Source: Pascua guehoae (Eukaryota; Basidiomycota; Tremellomycetes; Trichosporonales; Trichosporonaceae). From it: a DNA stretch of 64,000 bases. A model generated the notes under the pieces. The model did not search any database and was not told where the DNA came from. It saw nothing but the letters and a program-made list of their open reading frames with translations. The stretch covers positions 491,877-555,876 of the forward strand of contig BCJX01000001.1 of the NCBI GenBank assembly GCA_001600415.1, given 5' to 3'. Shown here piece after piece: positions 41,801-54,846 of the stretch (position 1 is the stretch's first letter; every line of letters starts with the position of its first letter). A program made the translations under genes and the position numbers.

Positions 41801-43110
41801 CGGTCCTGGTTCTCCTGGTTGGGCGAAACACGCGCACCAATCCATTCGAGTGCCTGTCGCCGAGTATAGATTCGAAGCCTGCGAGTCAGTGGGTTACTCT
41901 ACAGAACGATCACCCACTTTGCAGCCTCTTCCAGCGACACGCCAAACGCCTCCTGGAAACGTTCGTCGGGTCCGCACGTGAGCTGGAGAATTTCCTTGTC
42001 AGAAGTGATGCCCATGGCCTTGAGCGCGACGACGATAGGGATGAGCTCCTTGAACGAGTTGTGGCGAAGGTAGATGCGCTTGGCCTGCGTCATGACATAG
42101 GTCTTGACGACTCGGTCGTGGGTCGACGAAGTGACTTCGGCAATGACAACGTCCTTTTTGGGGTCGGTCATGACAATGATACGGTTCTTGCTCAGCTGCT
42201 CCTGGACGAGAATGACCTTTTCCGTTCCCTTGACGACAAAGTAGCCGCCTGGGTCCAGTGGGCACTCGCCCATGCGCGCAAGCTCGGCCTGGTCTTTGCC
42301 CGCAAGGTGGCAAAGGTCGGAGCGGAGCATGATGGGAAGGAAGCCAATGTGGATACCCTGCTGCTTTCTAATCTTGTCCTCGTGCGTGTACTCGATGTCA
42401 ACGTAGATACCGCCCGAGTACGTGTTGTCCGTCAGACGGCACTCCATCGGCGTCATGCGCGAGTGGACCGCGCCGACCTCTTTACGCGTCGGTCGTCCAA
42501 TTCGAATGTCCGTGTATCGGATGTAGTATCTCGGGTTGGCATCAGAGACGACGAGCGAGTTGGCGTGCAGGATCGCCTTGATGTCGGTATGCACAAAGTA
42601 GTTGAACGAGTCGAGGTGCTGCTTGACGAGACCCTTGACCTTGAGGAAGGCCGGTAGCAACTCCCACTTATCCTGGGGTTGTCAGCTTGATAACCTAATA
42701 GACGTATAAGCTGTCTAACCCACCTCAACAGTCTTGACACCTCGGGCGTACCAGTCGGCGCTCTTCTGTTGGTCGTGGGTATGCTTCATGAGCTCGACCC
42801 ATTCTTCCTCGCCCTCTTGGAGGTTGGAAGCTGGCGTGGCCTTTGGCTTGGCTGCGGCGACGGTAGTCGCGGGTCGGAGTGGAGCCTTTCCTTTTCTTGC
42901 TGCAGCTGCGGACGCCGAAGACGCCGCGGCAGCGTTCCCTGCCGCCGACTGAGTCGCGCGTGCGGGGGCGGCGACCCGGGGCTGAGCCGCTGCCGCCGTT
43001 GCACCGGCGGAGCGGCTGTTGCGCGCCGGGGGTGGTGCGCGCTGAGAAGCGGATGCGGCAGCTGCTCGCCTCGGGGGACGTGATGGACCTGCAGCGGGTG
43101 GAGGTACCAT
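38808..43110 (-). CDS. RPC2: DNA-directed RNA polymerase III second-largest subunit
   Basis: Six exons: 43110-42724, 42672-41918, 41878-39890, 39850-39625, 39530-39409 and 39045-38808 give 1238 residues, the usual order of length for this subunit. It forms much of the catalytic cleft with the largest subunit and makes tRNA, 5S and other small RNAs in the nucleus. Pol III rather than Pol I/II origin is seen in blocks such as [95 protein letters not shown] and the C-terminal zinc ribbon (Cys1186, 1189, 1198, 1201). Odd feature: the first 110 residues are a Pro/Ala/Ser/Arg-rich extension ([18 protein letters not shown]), not part of the family core. Confidence 0.97.
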
Positions 43111-44240
43111 GATGGAGTGGGAGTGTGGTCGTTGGTCGTAAAACGAGTCGTTCTAGCGCTGTTGCAGCTGACGTCGGTGTTGCAACTTCAAAAGAACTTT
43201 AGCCACCCGCGGAACCAAATTCCCCAAGCCGACGGTGGCAAAACGAGAAGAGGGACGCAGGGCAATCGTGGGAGAGTTTTCCCACGTGTTCATCAGCAAG
43301 CTAAATGTGGGGCCTATTGTGGCTGGGGCGATGCGGGGGGAAGGTTGCCTGATGGAACCAATAGCTGCTGCACAGTGCATAACCCCTTGGAGACTTTGCA
43401 CCGCGACGCGTCCTGTGCAGGTAGAGCAGTGTCAGGCTGTGTACGGTGGGCGGTGCAGTGCAGGCGGTGCAGTGGCAGTGGAGGCTGAAAGGCGGGTAGA
43501 GGATGGATGGTGCAAGCTCTGGAGGGTTGGATTGGTTGCACAAGGGGAAAGGACAAGCGAGGACGTGGGATGCCGTCAAGAGACCCTCCTCTGGCCTCTG
43601 GTCTCTGCCCTCTGGCCTCTGCCCTCTGGCCTCTTGGAGGAGGGGGGTGGCCCATTTTGGGTCGGTTTGGGCGGTTCGTTTCAGGATTCAAAAAAAGGCG
43701 GTGCCTGATACCTGAGCGCCGGGAGATGATGGCCTGGGGCCTGGGCGGCAGGGGGCGCGGCCGGTCCGCGCCTGACCGCGCGTGTGGCCTGCCGCCTGGC
43801 CCGCCTGGCCCAAGGCTGTCTCGACGACAAGCTCGAGCCGGCGACTGGATTGGCCTGTAGGTAGTATCGGCAAAGGCGGTGGTGTCCAGGCGGTGTCGCA
43901 GAGATTGATGACGCGCCAGAGCTGCACCGCAATATACAGTACACCAACACAACCCACTACTACTCTCTTTGACCTCTATGGTCTGATTTCTGTGCCTTAT
44001 TACAGTATCTCTCTACCCGGGACTCTTGCTCGTTTTGAACCACCCACCCACCCACACGCGCCAACTGTCACCCCGACCCACACGCCCGCCTCTCCCCTCT
44101 GCCGCACCTCACCTTCCCCCATTGTTCCTCGCCATCCCGCCCTCCAACGCGTCTTTTCCCTTGCTTCTTCCACGCCGCCTACTCTTAATCTCCAACCTTC
44201 CTTTGCTCATCTCTTTCCTTCATCCATCCACTCTTCCACC
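43111..44240. other. Divergent promoter region, RPC2 / MPK1
   Basis: No gene is supported. It holds a short simple repeat of ctctggcctctgcc (about 43588-43634) and, from about 44030, a long pyrimidine-rich leader of the MAP kinase gene. Confidence 0.55.
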
Positions 44241-46070
<1,830 letters not shown>

Positions 46071-46185
46071 AATCACCGTGCCTGCAGGCGTTTAACGAGT
46101 GTAGACCGTGTAGACCACACGGACAGTTGACTTTGTGGATCGTATGTGATCGTATGCATCTTCTCTAAGACTCTAATTGATCTTG

Positions 46186-47608
46186 CTACCTACGCTGGCT
46201 CTTGGCGTAGTAGTCAAGGAAGCTCGCCTTCTCCACCCAGCCCATACCGGGGACGCGGCGCACGCGGCCAGTCTCGGCGAGCACAACGGCGCACGCCTCG
46301 CGCCAGGCCGCGCGCTCGTCGCGCACACCAGCGAGACCCGCGGGCTGCGTGGCTAACACCTCGGAGGGAAGGAAGGAGGGTGATGATGGGGAAGCTGACG
46401 GATGCAGCGTGCGCACGACGGCCGTGCGTGGCAGAGGGAGGGTACACACAAACGCGCGGAGGTGGGCGAGCGGCGACGGGATCGGGCAGGCCGCGGCAGG
46501 GAGGAGAGCCGAGGGGGCCGCGTGGCTGCTGTCAGCGCTAGCTCGAGAAGACGGTTAATGCAACAGAGACAGTACGCAGTAAACCGAAATTGTGTAGCCA
46601 CCATGAGGAGCTGCACCATAAAGCCTCGTTCGGCAAACACCCCGCCCCGATCTTCACTAGCCTCGACCCCTGTCCTCGACCTACTCACCGAATAAACTTG
46701 ACCCACACCATCCCATCGCCCATCTCCTCACTCAACACACCCTCGACGAAGCGCAGCACGGCACGCCCGTTCGACGTCGTCGCCTCGGGGAAGAGCACGA
46801 GGGGGCCAGTGGCCTTGCGGCGCGCGTCTGCGAGCGTCTTGTGCACGACGGCGGTGGGGAGGTCGTCTGCGGAGGGTGGAAGCGATCCAGTACGCGCCAG
46901 CATCGAGAGGGCGGACACCTCGGCGTAGCCGGCGCACTCGGACGACGAGGCGGGAGGGCGGATCGAGGCCGAGCCCGTACCGCTCGAGCGGCCAAAGGCG
47001 TCCGAGGTCGCCGACGAGGTGAAGACCGGGAGGAGGAAAGTGGGGTTGTACCTTTTGTGTCAGTGTGTGAAGTTAGAGTGTGGGCGGCTTCCATGTCGGC
47101 TCGAGGGTGAGTGGTAGAACCGAAAGAAGGTAACAGAAGGAGGTAGTGGAGGCAAGGACACACGGCGGCTCACCTAAACGTGTAGTAAAGGACATCGATG
47201 TAACCCGTCCAGTTGGCAATAATCAGATCCCCCGTACGCATAGAAGGGACAGCCTGTGCAATACCCTTCTTTACGCGCTTGGCGGACACAGTCTCGGCCG
47301 GAATCCAGTAGTAACCGAGCACGCCGAGCGCGGCGCGGGCGAGCACCGCGATGAACGGCGTGGTGATGAGGCGCGCGGCCGGGAGCCGGTTGAGCAGTGC
47401 AAACGGTGTATACACCACGAACAGGGCGGTGAGGAGGAGCGCACGGAGGAGCCCAAATACAATGTTGAACGGGACGAGGAGGACGACGAGCGGGGACGCA
47501 CGCGGGGCCTGGAGGGGCAGGAAGGGCTGGATGCCCGTCGACGGGTCCTGGTTGTCAACAGGGCAGGAGCAGGGTGGGACGTACCCTCCACTTTGAGAAC
47601 TTTTCCAT
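46186..47608 (-). CDS. Lysophosphatidic acid acyltransferase-like protein (Loa1/Vps66 type)
   Basis: Exons 47608-47585, 47547-47174, 47051-46689 and 46528-46186 give 367 residues. After MEKFSKWR the protein has two hydrophobic segments (about residues 25-75: VVLLVPFNIVFGLLRALLLT and TALFVVYTPFALL) that should anchor it in the ER or lipid-droplet membrane. The acyltransferase motifs are NWTGYIDVLYYTFR (from Asn120, in place of the usual NHxxxxD) and FPEATTSNGR (residues 220-229, in place of FPEGTR); this pair is typical of the yeast Loa1/Vps66 group. The C-terminal exon ends MGWVEKASFLDYYAKSQRR. The expected role is acylation of lysophosphatidic acid in triacylglycerol or phospholipid synthesis. 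The last intron (160 nt) is the least certain join. Confidence 0.8.
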
Positions 47609-47974
47609 CGGGGATACCCAGGAGGTTGGACAGGCGACGGGGTGAAAGGACACGAGAGAGTGGAGAGGGACGAGGTCGGGGACACAGAAGACGGGAAAGA
47701 GAGACGGAGCAGAGATGGATGTGGACACCAAACTATCTTGTCCACCACCAGCAGATCCAGCAAAGGCACGTCGATCGGCGGAGATTGGACCCATGTCCGC
47801 GGATTGGCGGCCCGACACGGCCTTTAACGACTCGACAATCCGAACTCGAAGTCAAAGACAGTCACCGCCAGCCGCCAGCCCCGCCTTTGTAACCCCCCAA
47901 CCCCACTTGTCCCGTCTCTTCCACCCCCCTCCCTCTCCCCCTCACTCTCCCCCACCCCCGCGATCACAACCAAA
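47609..47974. other. Divergent promoter region, LOA1-like / TRP1
   Basis: No gene is seen. It is C/T-rich next to TRP1 (47880-47970), as in other leaders here. Confidence 0.5.
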
Positions 47975-50618
47975 ATGGGCTTCACCCTCGTGATCGACAA
48001 CTACGACTCGTTTACGTGGAACGTCTACGCCGACCTCTCGGTGCTCGGCGGCAACCCGCTCGTCGTCCGCAATGACAAGATTACCCTCGCGGAAATCGAG
48101 GACATGTACGCGCGCGGCGAGGTGGACCGTGTCGTCATCTCGCCCGGCCCGGGACACCCCCGTACCGACTCGGGCATCTCGCGCGAGGTGATCCAGTGGG
48201 CTATGGGAAAGGTGCCCCTCATGGGCGTGTGCATGGGTCTCGAGTGTGTCGTTGACGTGCTCGGTGGTGACGTGAGTTATGCGTCGGTTGAAGCGGGGTG
48301 GTCGAGGACGGGCGGTGGTTGAGGGGTGGGAGTGGAAACGGGAGGCCAGGTGTACTTGTTGAGCAGGGATAACTGTGGAGACTGGAGCTGGTCCAACCCG
48401 GGTCCAACCCGAGAGAGAGCGGACGGAGGGACTGAAAGCGGGGCACCTGTGCTTGCCTTCAGCGAGGGCAAGCGCCGAGGAAATGATAGACGACCAGCGG
48501 GCCAGAGTGACCTGCCCGATACCTTGTTCCCGAAGGTCACTGTTGCGCTTGTTCCGCGACGAGCTCTCCTTGACTTGCGCTCCTTGAACTGCTCCTGACA
48601 CACACCAGATTGCATACGCAGGCGAGATCAAGCACGGCAAGACGTCCAAGGTCAAGCACGACAGCCTGGGCTGCTTCCACGGCCTCGACCCGCTCCTGCC
48701 GTCTACGCGCTACCACTCTCTGGCTGCGCGCCTGCTCTCGCTCCCTGCCGACCTGCAGGTGACGTCTACGACGGAGGAGTCTGGCGTGATCATGGGCGTG
48801 CGGCACCGGACGTACACTGTCGAGGCGGTGCAGTACCACCCCGAGAGCTGTATGAGCGAGGGTGGCCGTGGACTGTTTTCCAACTTTTTGAAGCTCAAGG
48901 GCGGCTTCTGGGGTGGGGAGAATGCGTGGTGCGGTGTGCCTGCGTCGCCCGAGGCGACGGCACAGGCGCAGGCGTCGTCGTCGGCCAAGACGCCAGTGGC
49001 CAACGGGTCTGGGTCAGCGCCCTCGCTGCCCTCTATTCTGAACAAGATTTGTGACCAGCGTCTTGCAGATGTCGAGGCCGCCAAGAAGGTGCAGGCGACG
49101 ACGGCGGCCAACCTGCGCGCCCAGCTCAAGCTCGACGTGGCGCCGCCGCTCATCAATGTGGTGGACCGGATCAAGTCGACGCCGCACACGGCCGTCATGT
49201 CCGAGATCAAGCGCGCGTCGCCGTCCAAGGGCGCGATTGCGCCCGACGCGAGCGCGCCAGAGCAGGCGCTGCGGTACGCGATTGCGGGGGCGAGTGTGAT
49301 TTCGGTCCTGACCGAGCCGACGTGGTTCAAGGGGACGCTCGACGACATGCGCGCCGTGCGCGACGCGGTCGACTCGATGCCGAACCGCCCCGCCATTCTC
49401 CGCAAGGACTTTATCCTCGACACGTACCAGATTGACGAGGCGCGCCTGCACGGCGCCGACACGGTGCTGCTGATTGTCGCGTGCCTCGAGCCCGCAAAGC
49501 TGCGCGAGCTGTACGACTACTCGGTGTCGCTGGGCATGGAGCCGCTCGTCGAGGTAAACAATGCGGCCGAGCTCGCGGTCGCGCTCGACATTGGCTCCAA
49601 GCTCGTGGGTGTCAACAACCGCAACCTGCACGACTTTAACGTCGACATGGGCACGACGTCGCGCGTCAACGACGCGCTCCGCGCACACGGCCGCGATGTC
49701 ATTCTGTGCGCGCTGTCGGGCATCTCGTCCCGCGCCGATGTCGACAAGTATGTCGCCGAGGGTGTCCGCGCCGTGCTCGTGGGCGAGTCGCTCATGCGTG
49801 CGCCCGACGCCGGAGCCTTCCTGCGCGACCTCATCGGCCTCCCGCCCTACGCGTCCGCGCCCGCCCCCAAGCCCCTCGTCAAGATCTGCGGTGTGCGGAC
49901 ACCCGCCGACGCGCGCGTGGCCGTCGACGCCGGCGCAGACATGATCGGCATCATCCTCGTCCCCGGCACACGCCGGTGCGTCGACGTCGCGACCGCGCGC
50001 GAGATTGCAGACGTCGTCCACGCCGCCCGCCGCCAGGCATCCACCACCCTCTCGTCGGCCGCCACCTCGTCACCGCTCTGGTTTGGCACCCACGCGCGCC
50101 GGATGCACGCGCGCCGCCGCCCGCTCCTCGTCGGCGTCGTCCGCAACCAGCCCCTCGACGAGGTCTGCGAGCTCGTCGACGCCATCGGCCTCGACCTCGT
50201 CCAGCTCCACGGCGACGAGTCGCAGGGATCCGCAAAGCACCTCGCCGTGCCGGCCATCAAGGCCTTCCGCGTCGGCTCGGACGGCGCCATCCGCGGCGGC
50301 CAGGTCGCGCGCCCCGGCGCCAACGCCTATGTCCTCCTCGACGCCGCGGGCGCGGGCGGCTCGGCAGGCGGCGGCGAGGGCAAGTCGTTTGACTGGACGA
50401 TTGCGCGCGATATCATCAACGCAGGCGAGCTCGGGAGCGAGGGAAAGCTCCCCCTCCCCGTCATCCTGGCGGGTGGGTTGCGGCCCGATAACGTCAGGGA
50501 CGCCATCACGCAGGTCGGCCACGTCCTCGCCGTCGACGTCAGCAGTGGTGTCGAGGGCGCGGATGGCGCAAAGGATCCCGCAAAGGTCGCGGCGTTTGTC
50601 AAGGCTGTCAAGGGATAG
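47975..50618 (+). CDS. TRP1: Trifunctional tryptophan biosynthesis protein (GATase / IGPS / PRAI)
   Basis: Two exons, 47975-48271 and 48609-50618, encode 768 residues with one 337-nt phase-0 intron just after the active-site block. Domains in order: glutamine amidotransferase of anthranilate synthase (1 to about 230; nucleophile Cys86 in GVCMGLEC, His176 and Glu178 in QYHPES), indole-3-glycerol-phosphate synthase (about 240-510; SEIKRASPSKG, LTEPTWFKG, LRKDFILDTYQ) and phosphoribosylanthranilate isomerase (about 520-768; VKICGVRTPADARVAVDAG). The first domain supplies ammonia to the separate TRP2 product; the others carry out the following two ring-forming steps in reverse order. This fusion is the standard filamentous-fungal and basidiomycete arrangement. 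The exon is very GC-rich at third positions, as expected for a well-expressed gene here. Confidence 0.97.
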
Positions 50619-51056
50619 GTCGTGGAGGGTTGTTAGTATGATGCATGGTGTAGATTGGTTAGTGGTTGGGAGCGATATGCGTAATGGGCGCGAGCCGTCG
50701 AGGAGACAGATGCGCCGGCGTCACAGCCGCTTGGCAGCGCTGTATGCTGGTTTTGTATGGTTTCTCAACACAAGAGTGGGCACACTGCAGTATCTCCACC
50801 GTGAGCTACTCCGTTCAAGCGCGTTGGTCTGTCTCCGAGTTTAAAACTGCTCCTCTCCTCGTGTGCTGGAATAGCCGACTGCAGCCAAACGCCAGCGTCT
50901 ATATGAACAAATGCATGGATACAGTGGAATACAAACATGTACGGGCAGTGATGCTGTGCTGGCCTAGTGGTTGGTCTGTTGTTGGATGGTTGAGACATGC
51001 CTGTCAGAGTTGGAATCATCTATCCTCCGTGCGGCCTACGCGCCCCGGGGTCTGCG
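50619..51056. other. Convergent intergenic, TRP1 / unknown gene
   Basis: Shared 3' flank of two convergent genes. Nothing else is recognised. Confidence 0.5.
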
Positions 51057-52778
51057 CTACTCGGTCGCCATCCCCTTCTCGAACGTCGCCACTGCCGCGC
51101 GGAGGGCGGCACGGACGAGCGGCTTGGTTGTGTCGAAATCCTTCGCCGTCTCCCATGCCTCGTCGTGTGGGTCCAGACGTGCCAGGACCGTGACGAGGTG
51201 GGCAGCGAGGACGGCGGCGCGTTCTTCCTCGTCGGGGGTTGGCCTTTCCGACTCGGCCGAGTGTCCATTTGACCCTCGGCCGCGTGCAGATCGCCCGCTA
51301 GTGCGACGTGAACTCGTACTCGTGCCAGGTTCTTTGTGGCCGACTTTGCCCACTAATTCGAGGGCATATGCGACGTGCGGCTCGGCCCACGGGCCCGGCT
51401 TGAAGCCGACCGCCTTGGTCTTGTGTGCGCTAGTACGCTCGTCACGGATGCCTAGCGCATCCTCGAGTGCAAGGGCGAGGATGTGTGCTAGTGTCGACGG
51501 TGGGAGATCCGCCGCACGCAGGGCGGCGAGCAGTGCCCCGAGTGGACCCGGAGGGGCACGGAGGAGCGAGACGAGGTCGGACGTGAGGGCCGACACGTGA
51601 AAGGGCGGTTTCGGAGGCGCAGCGAGCTGGATAAGGAGGGCCAGGAGGGTGGCTGCCGTCCTGCGCCGGCGGTAGAGGTCAGGGAGAGGTAGTGAGGTTG
51701 GGGCGGGCGGGGAAGTGGAGGAAGACGTAAGATTGAACGCCTGTCGCACAATCGCAAGTGGTACCGACGCGTCGTCGTGGGCCATGTTGCCCCCCATCGG
51801 GGGACGGAGTTGTGCGAGGAGGCCAGAAGAGCGACCCTCGGGACCCGCTTCTGCCGCCCAGAGCGCGACGAGGAACTCGAGCACCATCCATCCCTCTTCG
51901 CTGAGTGTTCGCGGACCCGACTCCGAGTCCGAGTCGGCGTCGGACAGCTGCGAGATCTCTGAGAGCTCGGACGAGTCGTCCCAGTCGGGCACTTGGCTTT
52001 CCTCGTCGAACCGTAATCGCTTTTTGGGACTGCGGCTACGCTTGTTCGGGCTGGTGCTCTTGCTCTTACTCCTACTCCTGCTCTTTCCCTTGCCCTTTCG
52101 GTCCGGTTCGCGCTTTACCTTTGGCCGGCCTTCCTTCTTGACCCGCACCTCGGGCTCGGAAAGCAACGCCCACACGCCCTCGTCGCGGCACGCGTCCATG
52201 CGCCGCTTGACGCGTTTGTCAGGCTTGTTGAACGCGTGCCATGTGAGCCATGGCGGCGTATCGGTCTCGGCTTGTTTCTGTGGCGAGCTGCCGCGGCGCG
52301 TCTTGTTGGGTCTTGGTGGAATGAAGATGGACGGGATGCAGGGGAGGAGGTGCTCGGGGCCGACGGCGTCGAGGATCCGGTATAGAAGTCCTAATGGCGA
52401 GGGGACGCCGTCAAAGTTGATCGTATCTCCAGTGTTTAAGAGCGCCGAGGGCGGTGTGATGCAGAGGTAGAGGAGGAGCTGGACATGCTGGCTGGGGTGT
52501 CAGCCAGTGACAAACTCCGTGGAGGTAAGAGATGAGTCTCTTGACATGGAGAGATTACACCCGTGAGATATCATAGCTTCGCTGTTACCGTCATCTCGAA
52601 GCTACTACTCACTTGGATGGAGCATAGTGTCCGTCGACCATGAGCCCCTCGATCGCGACGAGTGCCTCGGGAACTGCAGTCAGCGCGTGGGCAGCAGTGG
52701 CGACGTACATAGGCCCTCCTCTACGGACTGGGCAATCGTCGCGTTCCAATTTTGTGGAAGGGGGATGATGTTGGTCAT
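51057..52778 (-). CDS. Unrecognised nuclear-looking protein
   Basis: Exons 52778-52709, 52673-52613 and 52491-51057 give 521 residues (phases 1 and 2, good donors GTACGT/GTGAGT and acceptors). The N-terminal 110 residues look folded and conserved (MTNIIPLPQNWNATIAQSVE, PEALVAIEGLMVDGHYAPS, QHVQLLLYLCITPPSALL, GPEHLLPCIPSIFIPPRP). A basic Ser/Arg/Lys tract (KGKGKSRSRSKSKSTSP, about residues 170-200) then suggests a nuclear signal, followed by an acidic Ser/Asp tract and helical segments such as RRRRTAATLLALLIQLAA and SLLRAPPGPLGALLAALR. I do not recognise the family. The first two exons were joined by splice logic; without them, the frame would begin at Met142. Confidence 0.75.
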
Positions 52779-53097
52779 GGTGCAACGTCGACGATGACTG
52801 GGAGGATGTAGAGAAGGAGGGAGGGCGACGAACCAAATATCGAGGGAAGGTTCAGTCATGTCAACAACCTCCACCGCGCGCGTCTGGTCACCAACACCCT
52901 CCAAGTGCCACATCGCGGAAATAGCCACGTGGCGCCACCTGGCCTCCACGCGCCCGCCCGCGTCATGCTCATGCTTCCACGCCCACGTCTCATGTCAACG
53001 GCCAGACGACGACGAGCGCACCCCGCACGCCCAGCAACGGTCGTTTCCTCGTCACCAGAACCAGAACAACACTCCATCCCACATCCTAGAAACAAAC
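52779..53097. other. Divergent promoter region, unknown gene / CLC1
   Basis: Shared upstream region of two divergent genes. No TATA is seen. Confidence 0.5.
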
Positions 53098-54846
53098 ATG
53101 TCCGACGACCCGACTGCCGACTTCCTCGCGCGCGAGAAGGCCATCCTTGGCGACGACGCCGACCTGTTCGCGAGCGGCGACATTCCGAGCGCGCCCTCGG
53201 GCATGGACTTTGCCGACTTCTGTGCGTCGAGTGTGAGCGCGGCGCACGCACGGGGCCAACACGGCGAGCGGGAATGAAGCTACGACGATGGCGCGGCGTG
53301 TGCATGGCGAGAGAGTACTGCTGAGCGAGGGAAACACGGGGCAGCTGTTGCACCTTCCCATATGAGCTGCACCTGTTGTCAACCCCCCGCACTCCCACAT
53401 CGCACGTCGCAGGTCCTTCCTCGCTCCCACCTGTTCAATGTGCTGCCCTTTGCGCCGCGCTCACTCGGAAACGCTTCGTACGCGCGCTGACGCCCAGCTT
53501 CCCCGGTCAAGTCGCCCGCAAAGTCGCCTGCAAAGTCGCCCGAACCCATGGGCATTGACGCCTTCCCCTCCCTTGACGACGACCTCCTCGGCGGCGGCAG
53601 CTCCGAGGTGCGCGTCACCGGCGCCGTTGGACTTGGTGAGGACCCCGAGCGCGAGCAGTTTGAGTCGGCCTTCCCCGACCTCTCGGGCGAGATCTCGTCT
53701 GATCCTGTGAGTGCTAGTTCCCGAGGGAAGGGACTGGAGGAAGGGTGGGGTGAGGGGTGTTGCAGTGTCGCTGGGTGCTCGTCGGGGCGCTGGCCTTGCC
53801 CTGTGCGCGAGCGCGCTTGCGCCTTTGCCTCTTCTGTGCCCGACGGGACGATACAGGCTCAGTGAGGTGGCCGATCAAGGGGCGACGAACGTGGGGTGAA
53901 GATCGAGACACCCGTGTCTCGGCGGCACGAGCTGGCAAATGGCGTGCATGACAACGCTGGCGCGCAACTCACCTTGCGCTACAATGTCGTGACCAGATCG
54001 ACTCTGCTATACGAGACAAATATCTCCACCTTCCCTCGTTCCACACCTTCTGCTCCTGCTCAGCACATGCTAATTCCAAGGTTGCGGACAAGCCCGTGTT
54101 CAACGCACACGCGCCGCAGGCGTACGCGTACGGCCAGTCCCCATACGCGCCAGTGACGGCACCGCAGCCCCGGTCCGCCGCATCCATCCTCCCCGCCCCG
54201 ACATTCGCCAACACCCTCCCAGACACGGAGGAGGAGACCGAGCCGATCCGCCAGTGGCGCGAGCGCCAGGCCGAGGAGATTGCGCGCCGCAACGAGGAGG
54301 ACCAGAAGAAGCGCGACGAAATGGCCAACAAGGCCGAAAAGGCTATTGACCAGTTTTACGAGGAGTACAACAAGGAGAAGGAGAAGAACATTCGCGAGAA
54401 CAAGTGCGTCGAGGTGGTGCTGAGCTCAGAGCTGCTGTCGGTCTCCAGAAAGTCCAGCAGCACTGAGACCCAACACAACCTGTAGCATGTTCGCTGACGC
54501 CGCAGGGAGAACGAGGCCAAGTTTGTCGAAAAGCTCAAGGACGACATTGCAAAGGGCACGGCATGGGAGCGCATCACCGACCTCATTGGTCTCGAGAACT
54601 CTCGTGAGTGAACCGACGGCAAGTCACAGAGGCTGGGCATCTGTTGGAACCTGCAACATTTGCCACATTGCCACATTGCTATCCTTCTTGGCCGGCTTCA
54701 TCCCGCATCACACACACCGCTGACCTACAGAGTCCAAGACGATCCGCCCTGCCGTTCCCGGCGGCTCCGACCTCTCGCGCATGAAGGAGATTCTCCTCGC
54801 ACTCCGCCGCGAGGGCGACAAGGCGCCCGGCGCCGCGGGCTTCTAA
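53098..54846 (+). CDS. CLC1: Clathrin light chain
   Basis: Exons 53098-53221, 53498-53706, 54081-54403, 54506-54603 and 54731-54846 give 289 residues. The acidic N-terminus (MSDDPTADFLAREKAILGDD), a SPVKSPAKSPAKSPEP segment, and FPSLDDDLLGGG precede the central heavy-chain-binding coiled coil (EPIRQWRERQAEEIARRNEE through EEYNKEKEKNIRENK). The C-terminal domain follows (AWERITDLIGLENSQSK, LSRMKEILLALRREG), a typical clathrin light chain ending. It binds and stiffens the clathrin triskelion in vesicle coats at the Golgi and plasma membrane. The first two introns are unusually long (276 and 374 nt). Confidence 0.95.

Noticed and set aside
39907..42657. + strand frames of 335 and 309 codons
   Set aside because: Antisense to the conserved exons of RPC2, with no splice or start support.
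49014..50021. 335-codon minus-strand frame inside TRP1
   Set aside because: Antisense shadow of a GC-rich coding exon; the + strand encodes conserved IGPS/PRAI.
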